25,238 bases of DNA, from assembly GCA_050291585.1 (NCBI GenBank), contig JBNKKA010000052.1, positions 1 through 25,238 on the forward strand, in the 5' to 3' direction. This DNA is from JASJCL01 sp050291585. Its GTDB lineage: Bacteria > Desulfobacterota > Desulfobacteria > Desulfobacterales > Desulfosarcinaceae. The notes below the pieces were generated by a model. It worked only from the letters and a program-made list of their open reading frames with translations. It did no database searches and had not been told where the DNA came from. The stretch's first letter is position 1, and the number at the start of each line of letters is the position of its first letter. A program made the position numbers and the translations under genes. This document shows positions 7,587-15,949 of the stretch, one piece after another.

Positions 7587-10500
7587 ATGCCGAGAACTAT
7601 ATGGTTATCCCTCATGGTATGGTTGTTTTCTATCCAGACGCTATTTGCCGGGCCAGATGTCGCCTCATCGTTCAAATACCAGCAGCTAAATTCAAAGCTG
7701 ATAACCTATAGCGGCGAGGTTGAATTGCCTTTTCAGGGCTTTTGGAGAATTAAAGATTCAGAAACACCCTCTCAGGTTCGAGAGATATATTTAAGAGGTG
7801 ATATCAAGAGTATTTCCAAAGAGGATCTGCACTTTTTCAAAAGCAAAATAACCCGCCAAATGGAAGCGGAACAAAAAATCCAGATTGGATCAAGTTTATT
7901 GCGTTCTTTCTACGCCTCTTTGGAGGGCTTTGCAAAATCACATGATTATGTCGGTCCAACCTCCTTCAGCGACCTTGATCCGATAAAGGACAAGCGGGTC
8001 ATTGAATTAAATGCAAAGGCATGGATGAAACAATTTGATGAAAAATTATCCGGAGAGTTCGCCTTCCTGATTCCTGGGGTCGCTGTCGGCTCCAAGAAAG
8101 ATTCTAGAGGCCGGTTGCCACTGAGCGAGAGAGAAAAATTGATGCTTGAGCTTAGACCCTATGTTGAAGATGGCAAACACTGGATTCTTTATAATGACGG
8201 GTCAGTTGAACGTGAGGAAATTGATTCCACAATAATTAAACAATATGGGTTGGAAATTCGCCCAATAACATCAAAGGATCAGCCAGTAAAAAATCCACCG
8301 GAATTCAGAAAATATAACCTGATTATGATTTGCCCACAGAGTTTCAAGGGACCGGTTTCTCTCACCGTGGAAAATTCTACAACCGGGAAGAGTGAAAGGG
8401 TTCGATGGGATTATGCAAATGCCCAAATCGATGAAAGCAATGTACGAAAAGATCTCGCCAGTTCAAGGCGCAGGTTTTGGCGGTCATATACTCATTTTGG
8501 AATGACTCCGGTGCTCGCTTCCTGGCTTGATTTCTACGGTGATAGGGGTCGTTCTGGAGGCCAGAGCGGTGGCCGCAACATAGGGGCCACAGAATTGACG
8601 GCTTTTAAGGTTCTTGGGGGCAGAGCTGCTGTGGAGGAGACTCTCCAAATGCAGGCCATAGCAGGATCTTCCGGCCACGACGAAGAAAGGAACATCCCCA
8701 TTGAGACGCTTAGCGGTGTTGAGGTGAAATCGCATCCATTTGCGGAGATGCTGAAAGCGCAAGGGGAGGGGGCGGGACTTCCATTGGCAGAACTTGCCTC
8801 TCATGATCATCTCTTTGTACATGTTGCCAGACCATCGGCCCTCCTTACCTTTCTTGAGGATGGTGTCGAATTCATCTCCCGGTTAGGAGGGGTGATTAAC
8901 GCCAACAGTGTTCAGTATGAATTGACATCAAAATATCTTTCCCGCCTGGGATTGGACAACAAGTGGTTGAGAATGTTCCTCGAATCTGGAGAGGTGGAGG
9001 AGATGGCTTTGATATTTCCGGACCTCTTTTTCATTGATGGTACGGAAGTGACCACAATCTCCCGTCTTGCCCACCCCCAACCCATAAATCTGCTTCTGCG
9101 ACTAATCGGTGTGACTGGACTTTCACAAGGGGATGTGGTCGAGCACACTTTGGATAGTGGTAAAAAGGTCTTCTGGACGCTACTTGACAACCTTCTGGTT
9201 TGTAGCAGCAACAAGTCGGAGATGGATAAGGTGGTCGCCCTGCATCTTTCAGATGGTGAGGGAAGCTTAGGGAAAAGCGATGAGTTTCGCTACATGTTGA
9301 GGCAATTACCTCTTGAAAAAGAAACTCGAATTTATGCCTATATTTCTGACCCATTTATCCGACACCTGGTGGGCCCGGCAACAAAAATTGCTCAATTGCG
9401 CAGGATTGCCGGCCGCCAAAAGATGGAATTGCTTTCTTCCCGCGCCTTATTGGCGCGGATGGACGGCATGACCGATCAGGTTTCCCTGGAGACGCTGGTT
9501 GCCGGAAAATATACGCCTGAAAATCTCCTTGGGGAAGGATATTCCATTGATCCGGATTTAATAGTGCACTCCAATGAATATGGAACATTGTCGGCTTTAC
9601 AGACTCTGGAGAGGACTCCGGCTAAAATGGTCACCAGGACTGAGGCAGAATCCTATAAAAGATATGTGGATAACTACAATAGTTACTGGCGTCACTATTT
9701 CGATCCCATCGCCATCAGGATAGATGATACAAACGACGGACATTTGGAAATGACGACTTTTATCCTGCCGTTAATCGATAATTCTATATATAATAGCTTG
9801 CGGGATATCTTGGTAAGCTCGGAAGACGGTGGCACTTTGCAGATTCCGCAACCATCCCTTAAACCCGTGATGATGCTCTCTCTTAACCTACGGGAAAAGA
9901 GCTGGATGAGTTTCGGCAGGCGCTTGTCAAGGTATATCAACTCGCGTCTCCTGGACGATCTCGGTCCAGGAGTTCACCTTGCTATTCATGATTCGAATCC
10001 GGTGATAGCATCGGGTAGTGGGGATATCCTCGGCGCCTTTAACAGCGAACTCGTTGCCGGTGGCAGGCGGGGGATGTTGATATATATCCCGATGGCGCTC
10101 TCCGTTTTAACCCGCCCTTGTACCCTGTTCATTGAGACATCGAATTCCGAAAACACCTTGGCAGCACTGAGGATGATGAGCCGAAAATCCATGCAGAGGG
10201 AGGAAGGTTTTGACATGGATTTTTATCAGGTGGGCGGAGGGGATAAATGGACCATGAGCGTGAATGTTTTCGGTATGATCAAGTTGCGTTATGGTATAGA
10301 AGTGCAAGATGATTATCTTCTGATCAGAAATATTCCCTGGTCGAGTAGGGAGAAGATATCCAGGGTGAAGGGGGCACCGCTTAAAAGCGTTTTTCTCGAG
10401 GCTTTTCCGGAGGCATGCAAAGAGCAATTACCCGGTTTGTTTGCCGCATGGAATGAAAAAACGAGAGCGTCGTCACAAAAAAATATGGCCTATTTGTACC

Positions 10501-10781
10501 CGCTTCTCGCCAGCGGCTATGCGTCAGTCGATGATTTGGAGAAAAAACATTTCGAATTGTTCGGCTTCAAAGCGGTCCATCCCGAAGGCGGTGAGTGGCA
10601 GTGGGATGGGCGCCATATCGCTAGCTCCCGGTTTGGTAGTATTAGGGCTCAAAAACAACCAAGTTACCAAGGAGAAGATGAAGGTATGGGACTTCTCCGC
10701 AATATTGATAATATCCGTCTGAATATGCAGTTTGAAGATTCGGGTTTAAGGGCAATGTTGCGCTGGGAGAAAAGCAACTAG
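7587..10781 (+). CDS. Very large exported protein of unknown function (about 1060 aa)
   Basis: I do not recognise a named family. The N-terminus (MPRTIWLSLMVWLFSIQTLFAG) is a good Sec signal peptide with a likely cut after LFAG, so the mature protein is periplasmic or surface-located. ATG 7587 has GGAG with an 8-base spacer; ATG 7581 (two codons earlier) is possible but too close to the GGAG, and the frame stays open to 7440 without a binding site. There are no further clear membrane helices. The middle (LASHDHLFVHVARPSALLTFLEDGVEFISRLGG) recalls large uncharacterised proteins with DUF3352-like segments from Planctomycetes and Acidobacteria. The C-terminal NMQFEDSGLRAMLRW would suit a beta-sheet edge. 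Codon choice is A+T-rich, unlike the flanks. It is followed after 97 bases by a Spy-like gene, suggesting a two-gene envelope module. Confidence 0.8.
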   Translation: MPRTIWLSLMVWLFSIQTLFAGPDVASSFKYQQLNSKLITYSGEVELPFQGFWRIKDSETPSQVREIYLRGDIKSISKEDLHFFKSKITRQMEAEQKIQIGSSLLRSFYASLEGFAKSHDYVGPTSFSDLDPIKDKRVIELNAKAWMKQFDEKLSGEFAFLIPGVAVGSKKDSRGRLPLSEREKLMLELRPYVEDGKHWILYNDGSVEREEIDSTIIKQYGLEIRPITSKDQPVKNPPEFRKYNLIMICPQSFKGPVSLTVENSTTGKSERVRWDYANAQIDESNVRKDLASSRRRFWRSYTHFGMTPVLASWLDFYGDRGRSGGQSGGRNIGATELTAFKVLGGRAAVEETLQMQAIAGSSGHDEERNIPIETLSGVEVKSHPFAEMLKAQGEGAGLPLAELASHDHLFVHVARPSALLTFLEDGVEFISRLGGVINANSVQYELTSKYLSRLGLDNKWLRMFLESGEVEEMALIFPDLFFIDGTEVTTISRLAHPQPINLLLRLIGVTGLSQGDVVEHTLDSGKKVFWTLLDNLLVCSSNKSEMDKVVALHLSDGEGSLGKSDEFRYMLRQLPLEKETRIYAYISDPFIRHLVGPATKIAQLRRIAGRQKMELLSSRALLARMDGMTDQVSLETLVAGKYTPENLLGEGYSIDPDLIVHSNEYGTLSALQTLERTPAKMVTRTEAESYKRYVDNYNSYWRHYFDPIAIRIDDTNDGHLEMTTFILPLIDNSIYNSLRDILVSSEDGGTLQIPQPSLKPVMMLSLNLREKSWMSFGRRLSRYINSRLLDDLGPGVHLAIHDSNPVIASGSGDILGAFNSELVAGGRRGMLIYIPMALSVLTRPCTLFIETSNSENTLAALRMMSRKSMQREEGFDMDFYQVGGGDKWTMSVNVFGMIKLRYGIEVQDDYLLIRNIPWSSREKISRVKGAPLKSVFLEAFPEACKEQLPGLFAAWNEKTRASSQKNMAYLYPLLASGYASVDDLEKKHFELFGFKAVHPEGGEWQWDGRHIASSRFGSIRAQKQPSYQGEDEGMGLLRNIDNIRLNMQFEDSGLRAMLRWEKSN

Positions 10782-10878
10782 ACTTGTTCCAAACAAAAAG
10801 GCATACATGAGCCAATAATCCCTGCAAAGCGTTGGGGAGCGAAAGCAATTATGCTGAAGGATGATTTATGGAGAAAAA

Positions 10879-11478
10879 ATGAATATGTACACAAAAGTCA
10901 TAATGCTATTAACGACGTTGCTATTGACGCTGCTGTCTGTATTTTCAGCTGCAGACAATTCTTTTACATCTAAATATGCTGGCGAAGAGAAAAGAGAGAT
11001 CAAGAGCTTATCAGAGACTGACATAGAGGAATTAAAAAATGGCAAAGGGTGGGGATTGGCCAAAGCTGCGGAACTAAATGGCATGCCTGGGCCGGCACAC
11101 TTGTTGGAAATGAAGGTTGAAATAGATCTCAGTGTCAACCAAGTCCAGACGATTGAGAGTCTTTATAAGAAGATGAAACAAGAGGCTATTCCCTTGGGCC
11201 TTGAACTCATTGAACTTGAAAGAAAACTAAATAGCCATTTTGCCAATAGAACGATAACACCAGAAATTTTAAACATATTGCTTGAAAGCGTCGCCCAGGT
11301 CCAAAAAAAGCTGCGATACGTTCATCTAATAGCACATTTAAAAACCCCGAGTATTCTAACACCTGAACAAATTGCCTTGTACAACAAACTGCGAGGGTAT
11401 TCATCGGGTGATCCCTGTGAAAATATCCCTAATGGGCATGATCCCGGAATGTGGAAGAAGCATCATAATTGTCCATAG
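10879..11478 (+). CDS. Spy/CpxP-like periplasmic protein
   Basis: A 199-aa exported protein. ATG 10879 is chosen over 10861 because GGAG (10870-10873) lies 5 bases before it; the N-terminus MNMYTKVIMLLTTLLLTLLS is a signal peptide with likely cleavage after SVFSA. The mature part is helical and contains the text YAGEEKREIKSLSETDIEEL, GWGLAKAAELNGMPGPAHLL, VEIDLSVNQVQTIESLYKKM and the LTPEQ-like SILTPEQIALYNKLRGY, which match my memory of a conserved Spy/CpxP-like family (LTxxQ motif proteins). The tail PCENIPNGHDPGMWKKHHNC has two cysteines and three histidines and may bind metal or form a disulfide. Such proteins act as periplasmic chaperones or metal-stress sensors. The role here is inferred. 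Confidence 0.8.
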   Translation: MNMYTKVIMLLTTLLLTLLSVFSAADNSFTSKYAGEEKREIKSLSETDIEELKNGKGWGLAKAAELNGMPGPAHLLEMKVEIDLSVNQVQTIESLYKKMKQEAIPLGLELIELERKLNSHFANRTITPEILNILLESVAQVQKKLRYVHLIAHLKTPSILTPEQIALYNKLRGYSSGDPCENIPNGHDPGMWKKHHNCP

Positions 11479-11679
11479 CTGGATGAATTGCAATCCGCTA
11501 TCCATCTCTCGGATAAGTGGCATACCGACATCTCTGTTCAGGTGACAGCCACGGCCCGAACGTTTTGTCAGAGTGTCAAAAAAGGAGATAAATCATGATA
11601 ATTCAAGCCAGTGCCTGCAGTAGCTGCCCTTGACTTCTGCGTTCGACAAACCAATCGTCCGGAGAAATAAATAAAATAA
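11479..11679. other. Intergenic region with a strong orphan ribosome binding site
   Basis: Contains AAAGGAG (11581-11587) seven bases before an ATG at 11595 that opens only a 12-codon frame (MIIQASACSSCP, stop at 11631-11633). This is probably the abandoned start of a disrupted gene rather than a functional peptide. Nothing else is supportable. Confidence 0.35.
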
Positions 11680-12345
11680 GGAAGTCCCAGTCTGACCGCA
11701 CATCAATTTGCGCTGGTGAGGGCAGCGCATCAGGTACTTGATAATCCAAGAGTTTTCGATGATCCTTTGGCGTTACGTATTGTGGATGCTCAAGGAAATA
11801 CAGAATTTCATTCAGAAAAGCGGAAGTATAAAATAAGACTGAATAGGTATTTTCGTGCCATTGCGGTCGCACGCAGCAGATTTGTTGAAGATGAACTCTC
11901 TCTATCGATAAAACGAGGCGTCCGGCAGTACGTTATTCTTGGTGCGGGGTTTGATACCTTTGCCTATCGTAATCCGTATTCTTCTATCGGCCTGTAAGTA
12001 TTTGAAGTTGACTATCCCGCAACACAGGAATGGAAGCGCCAGCAACTGAAAGCCGCAAAGATATTCATACCGGGATCTTTAACTTTTACCCCAATTGACT
12101 TTGAAAATCAGCTATTGGCCGACCAGTTGGTTGAAACCGGATTCAGGCCAGATGCGCCGGCCTTTTTTTCATGGCTTGGCGTAACAATGAATCTAACTCG
12201 CGAAACGATGATGGCAACAATGGAATATATAACATCGTCCACGACTCCAGGTAGCGGAACTGTATTTGATTATATGATTCCACCTTCTTCGCAGAATTTT
12301 ATGCGTCGATTGGTATCCCGAATACTGGTACGCAGATTGTCAAAC
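11680..12345 (+). pseudogene. Broken SAM-dependent methyltransferase (PF04072/TIGR00027 type)
   Basis: Reading from 11680 gives SLTAHQFALVRAAHQVLDNPRVFDDPLALRIV, then the SAM-binding motif GVRQYVILGAGFDTFAYRNP, an in-frame TAA at 11996-11998, and in the same frame VFEVDYPATQEWKRQQL, FFSWLGVTMNLTRETM and GTVFDYMIPP. This is the order of conserved blocks in the leucine carboxyl methyltransferase-like family (PF04072, TIGR00027). Defects: no start codon with a ribosome binding site in frame (a stop at 11677 precedes the homologous text), one internal stop, and loss of the C-terminal part where the sequence runs into the convergent mttB gene. The single stop sits between two well conserved blocks, so decay is recent. 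A sequencing error could explain the stop but not the missing ends. Confidence 0.8.
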
Positions 12346-12359
12346 CTCCTCCTGCCCGA

Positions 12360-13805
12360 TTATTTTCCGGCCACACGTGCGATGATGGCCTGCATCTCAG
12401 CGGTGATCGTATCGGGCAGGGCCTCCGGGGTGTGATTGTCCAGAAGATCGACCACCTTGGCGTGCACCTTCTCACGCATGTCCAGGCTGCCCTTCTGGGC
12501 CCAGGCCTCACGTCCCACGCGGGAGAAGAGTTCGGGTCGCCAGCACTCCTCACGGAAGTGGTGCAGGGTCTGCTTCTGCGTGAGGTAGTTGCCTCCCGGT
12601 CCCACCTGGCGGATGACGTCCAGCCCTATGGCGGCTGTGTCCACGGGGATGCCTCGTGTGAAGCGCCGCACCCAGCCGATGAGTTCATTCCCCATCACGA
12701 GCATGTCGCAGGAGCAGCACATGCCCATGTCCATATAGCCCACGTCGTGGATGAGGTTGAGACCCGCCATGGCCTGGGCCAGAAGAGAGAAGGCCGACTC
12801 GGCCCCGGCCTGGGCGTCGATGAGCTTGCTGTCGGTGGCGCCGGCCAGGCCCCAGGTGGGCAGCCCCACGGCCTGAGCGATCTGGGCCTGGGCGGCCAGG
12901 GCCAGGCTCGACTCTGGGGGCACCATGCTCATGAGGCCCGTGTCCATGTTGAAACCGCCGAAGTTGCAGGCCAGGAAGACCGGGGCGCCCTTGTGACGCA
13001 GTTGAACCAGGACCACGGCCATGAGGCTCTCCGCCACGCACTGGGCCAGGGCGCCGGCCAGGGTGATGGGGGCGGTGGCCCCGGGCTGCTGGGATCCGGT
13101 GGGGATCTGGGGCTGGAAGCGATCGGCGGCGACGAAGATCCGCTCCACCACCTCGTGGGGGTAGGTGAGGGGTGAGATCGGTTCGGGGTAGGCGATCACA
13201 AAGGGCCTGGCCGCCAGGGCCTCCATGCCGCCTGCCACCAGCGCCGCCATCTCGTAGACCCGGGCGACCCCTTTTCCCGAGTAGCCGCAGAAGACGATGG
13301 GTTTGGTGGTGTTGCGCACCACGGCGTCGAATTCATACACCTCGGCGATCTCCCCGGGCACATCCTGGGCCGACCCAAAGGGCATGACCCAGTCGATATT
13401 GGGCAGGGCGTCGGCCACCCGGGCGGCGCGGGCGATATCTTTTATAGTGGTGAGATGGACCTCGCCGGTGCGGGCGTCCATGTTGTTGGGGCTGGCCGTG
13501 CTGGTGCCGAAGTAGGTGTTGCGGCCGTGGAGCTGGAGCGCTGGTTCTCCGTTACGGTCGTAGATGACGATCCCTTTGGGAGCGGTGGCCAGACAGGCCT
13601 GGACGATATGGCGGGGGATCCGCACGGTTTCGTCTTCCACGCGGGCGCCGTGGTCTTTGAGCATCTTGAGGGCTTCGGCATGCTGTATTTTGCAACCCAC
13701 CTGCGCTAGAATGGTGTACGCCGCCTGTAGTATTTCCTCCACTTGCTTCGGTGTGAGGACCTCGAAAGCTATCTGATTGCGTGCGATTCTGGCGGCATGG
13801 GGCAT
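12360..13805 (-). CDS. MttB-superfamily (non-pyrrolysine) methyltransferase, paralogue 1
   Basis: Member of the trimethylamine:corrinoid methyltransferase superfamily, 481 aa, full length, predicted cytosolic TIM barrel. Non-pyrrolysine members such as MtgB demethylate glycine betaine and related quaternary amines onto a corrinoid protein. No in-frame TAG is present, so pyrrolysine is not used. Family text includes EILQAAYTILAQVGCKIQHAE, RNTYFGTSTASPNNMDARTG, WVMPFGSAQDVP, GATDSKLIDAQAGAESAFSL and GPGGNYLTQKQTLHHFREE. ATG 13805 is chosen over 13853 because GGAGGAG precedes it on the minus strand. It lies about 200 bases downstream of an SGNH hydrolase on the same strand. The substrate is unknown and no corrinoid protein is encoded nearby. 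Convergent with the pseudogene, 15 bases apart. Confidence 0.88.
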   Translation of the reverse strand: MPHAARIARNQIAFEVLTPKQVEEILQAAYTILAQVGCKIQHAEALKMLKDHGARVEDETVRIPRHIVQACLATAPKGIVIYDRNGEPALQLHGRNTYFGTSTASPNNMDARTGEVHLTTIKDIARAARVADALPNIDWVMPFGSAQDVPGEIAEVYEFDAVVRNTTKPIVFCGYSGKGVARVYEMAALVAGGMEALAARPFVIAYPEPISPLTYPHEVVERIFVAADRFQPQIPTGSQQPGATAPITLAGALAQCVAESLMAVVLVQLRHKGAPVFLACNFGGFNMDTGLMSMVPPESSLALAAQAQIAQAVGLPTWGLAGATDSKLIDAQAGAESAFSLLAQAMAGLNLIHDVGYMDMGMCCSCDMLVMGNELIGWVRRFTRGIPVDTAAIGLDVIRQVGPGGNYLTQKQTLHHFREECWRPELFSRVGREAWAQKGSLDMREKVHAKVVDLLDNHTPEALPDTITAEMQAIIARVAGK

Positions 13806-14006
13806 ACTGAGCTCCTCCGGGCTGGGGCAAAGGCCATACGGCTTGACTATCAAAAAGGGGTGAAGCTAAAAACAGATTTCCTGTAGGCCTGAATGGGCCG
13901 TCTCTGTCAAGGGGTTTCTCTTGAGTGAAGGGGCCGCCTTGGGCCCTGGCCGAGGAGTATCCCGATTTTCCAAGGTCGACTACTTCACTTGGGTCGCAAG
14001 TAAATC
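13806..14006. other. Spacer between the SGNH hydrolase and mttB-like gene 1
   Basis: No gene. It contains the Shine-Dalgarno of the mttB-like gene and G+C-rich self-complementary text around GGGCC (about 13929-13950), too irregular to call a terminator. No clear promoter for the mttB-like gene was found, so transcription may enter from the hydrolase. Confidence 0.3.
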
Positions 14007-14606
14007 CTATCCACTGAACTGAAAGGTCTCCCGCAACAGACTCACCACCGTATCAGCCATCTGCCGGTGGCCGGCCTTGTTGGCGTGCAGGCCGTCTTCC
14101 AGGAAAAGGTCTGTGCAGAGGTCGCCCCCCTCTTGGAAGCATCCCTGGTAGAAATCAACAAGAGGTAAATCGTCGTTCTTGGCATAGGTGGACATCGCTT
14201 TCACCATAGCGCGGATTTGCTCGTTGAAGACGTTATAGCCCCCCTTCGGCGGTGTCCACGGTTGCCTGGCGGCCTGTTCGGCCCAGCAGGGTAGGGGCAG
14301 GGCCAGGATGGGGACGATGCCGTAGTGCTGGGCCTGGACCACCATGCTGGCCAGGTTGGCCAGGATCTGTTTCCGATCGACTCCCCACCAGAGATCGTTG
14401 GTGCCCCCCAATAGGATCACCATCTCGGGCTTGTGCTGGAGTACCTCAAAGGCGAAACGCCCCAGCATGCCGCCGGTGGTGTCCCCGCCGATGCCCCGGT
14501 TGACTACCTCGATGCCCAGGTGCTGTGCTGTCAGGGCCGGCCAGGTGTAAGGCTTCAGAAAATCGCTGCCTTCTGTCAGGCTGTCGCCGTGGCAGTAGAT
14601 GCGCAT
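14007..14606 (-). CDS. SGNH/GDSL hydrolase
   Basis: A 199-aa cytosolic esterase/lipase of the SGNH fold. Conserved blocks are all present: block I with the nucleophile in YCHGDSLTEG (S9), the glycine block in NRGIGGDTTGGML, block III GGTND (N96 region), and block V DGLHANKAGH carrying the catalytic Asp and His. Length is normal for single-domain SGNH proteins such as TesA or acyl-CoA thioesterase-like enzymes, but unlike TesA it has no signal peptide. A GGAGGG Shine-Dalgarno stands about 7 bases before the ATG at 14606. It is first in a minus-strand pair with mttB-like gene 1 and divergent from the aminotransferase. The substrate (an ester or acyl conjugate) cannot be read from sequence. Confidence 0.87.
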   Translation of the reverse strand: MRIYCHGDSLTEGSDFLKPYTWPALTAQHLGIEVVNRGIGGDTTGGMLGRFAFEVLQHKPEMVILLGGTNDLWWGVDRKQILANLASMVVQAQHYGIVPILALPLPCWAEQAARQPWTPPKGGYNVFNEQIRAMVKAMSTYAKNDDLPLVDFYQGCFQEGGDLCTDLFLEDGLHANKAGHRQMADTVVSLLRETFQFSG

Positions 14607-14649
14607 TTAGGTTCCCTCCCCGATTTAAGTGCTAGCCACAATTTGTGAA

Positions 14650-14664
14650 TGATAACTATAATCA
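14650..14664. promoter_or_regulatory. Fur-box-like palindrome between divergent genes
   Basis: TGATAAC-T-ATAATCA matches the 7-1-7 Fur consensus TGATAAT-N-ATTATCA at 12 of 14 positions. It lies just upstream of a promoter candidate for the aminotransferase. A+T-rich palindromes arise by chance, so this is only a candidate. Confidence 0.3.
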
Positions 14665-14671
14665 TTTTGGC

Positions 14672-14701
14672 TTGACAGGGCAAATTCGATGGGCCTAGAA
14701 G
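14672..14701 (+). promoter_or_regulatory. Candidate promoter for the aminotransferase/mttB-like gene 2 operon
   Basis: TTGACA (14672-14677) is a perfect -35. The best -10 is TAGAAG (14696-14701) after an 18-base spacer, four of six matches. The position, 54 bases before the start at 14755, is suitable. Confidence 0.4.
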
Positions 14702-14754
14702 CTCTCATTTATACAGTACTAAGTTCTATCGATATAGAAAGGAATTGTTGAAGG

Positions 14755-15867
14755 ATGGAAAATCTGCTCGAAGGCATTGAAGAGGTCCTCTTGATGGGCC
14801 CCGGCCCCTCCTGTGTGCATGACGAGGTGTATGCCGCCCTGGCGCAGAAAACCCTCGGCCATTTGGATCCCTATTTCATTCGTATCATGGACGCCATCAA
14901 GGCCGATCTGCGCACCCTCCTCAACACCGCCAATCCCCTGACCATCCCCATGTCGGGCACTGGCTCCTCCGGAATGGAAGCCTGCTTCGTCAACCTCATC
15001 GAAAAAGAGGATCCTGTTCTGATCCTTATCAATGGTGTTTTCGGCATGCGCATGCAGGACGTTGCCCAGCGCCTGGGTGCCCAGGTGGATACCCTCGAAT
15101 TTGAATGGGGCACACCGGTGGTCACAGCAGCGGTCAGGGAGAAGATCGCGGAAAAGTATTATAAGATCGTCGCCGTGGTCCATGCCGAGACCTCCACGGG
15201 CGTGAAGAATCCCATCGAAGCGATCGGTGCGCTTTTTAAAGACAGTGATTCCATCTACCTGGTGGACGCCGTGACCAGCCTCGGTGGTATGGAGATCCAG
15301 GTGGACGCCTGGGGGATCGACGCCCTATACAGCGGTTCCCAGAAGTGTCTCTCCTGCCCCCCTGGCCTGGCGCCCCTCTCTTTTTCGCCCAAGGCGGTGG
15401 CTGCCCTGGAGAAGCGTAAAACCAAAGTGCCCAACTGGTACCTGGATCTGACCCTGATCATGCAGTACTGGAAGGGCGCCACGCGCGCCTACCACCATAC
15501 CGCCCCCATCAACATGCACTACGGGCTGTACCAGGCGTTGCAGCTCATCCTCGCAGAGGGGCCGGAAATCGTCTACCAGCGCCATCTGACCTGTCACAAT
15601 GCCTTGGTGCAAGGCCTGGAAGCCTTGGGGCTCTCCATGCTGGTAGCCCCGGAGAGCCGGCTTCCCATGCTCAACTCGGTGAAGGTCCCCGAGGGTGTGG
15701 ACGAGGCCGTCGTACGGAGTGCCCTGCTCAAGGAGTACAAACTGGAGATCGGTGCCGGACTGGGGCCCCTGGCCGGCAAGATCTGGCGTATCGGGCTCAT
15801 GGGCCACACCGCCCGGGAAGAGAATGTCGACCGCCTCCTGGCTGCGCTGAAGGCCCTTCTCTCCTGA
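14755..15867 (+). CDS. Class V PLP aminotransferase, serine/alanine-glyoxylate type
   Basis: A 370-aa PLP-dependent enzyme of the AGXT/serine-glyoxylate aminotransferase group, which transfers an amino group between alanine or serine and glyoxylate (or related 2-oxo acids). Visible signatures: start motif LLMGPGPSCVHDEVYAAL, phosphate-binding SGTGSSGMEA, HAETSTGVKNP, the Asp of the cofactor ring site in YLVDAVTSLGGMEI, and the Schiff-base lysine K197 in YSGSQKCLSCPPGLAP. The C-terminal LEIGAGLGPLAGKIWRIGLMGH is also diagnostic. The start uses ATG 14755 with GAAGG directly before and AAAGGA 11 bases away. It is 82 bases upstream of the second mttB-like gene on the same strand, suggesting that an amino acid or glyoxylate is formed after demethylation. 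The exact substrates are inferred. Confidence 0.88.
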   Translation: MENLLEGIEEVLLMGPGPSCVHDEVYAALAQKTLGHLDPYFIRIMDAIKADLRTLLNTANPLTIPMSGTGSSGMEACFVNLIEKEDPVLILINGVFGMRMQDVAQRLGAQVDTLEFEWGTPVVTAAVREKIAEKYYKIVAVVHAETSTGVKNPIEAIGALFKDSDSIYLVDAVTSLGGMEIQVDAWGIDALYSGSQKCLSCPPGLAPLSFSPKAVAALEKRKTKVPNWYLDLTLIMQYWKGATRAYHHTAPINMHYGLYQALQLILAEGPEIVYQRHLTCHNALVQGLEALGLSMLVAPESRLPMLNSVKVPEGVDEAVVRSALLKEYKLEIGAGLGPLAGKIWRIGLMGHTAREENVDRLLAALKALLS

Positions 15868-15949
15868 GGGCCCCCAACCGGTGGGGTAGCGGACCCAAAT
15901 ACCCCCCAATGTTGCAAGCTTGGGGTAACCTTTGCCGAGGAGGACCACC

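Noticed and set aside
12432..13175. Plus-strand frame of about 247 codons opposite mttB-like gene 1
   Set aside because: Histidine/glycine/alanine-rich antisense artefact of a G+C-rich gene; the minus-strand frame has clear family motifs.
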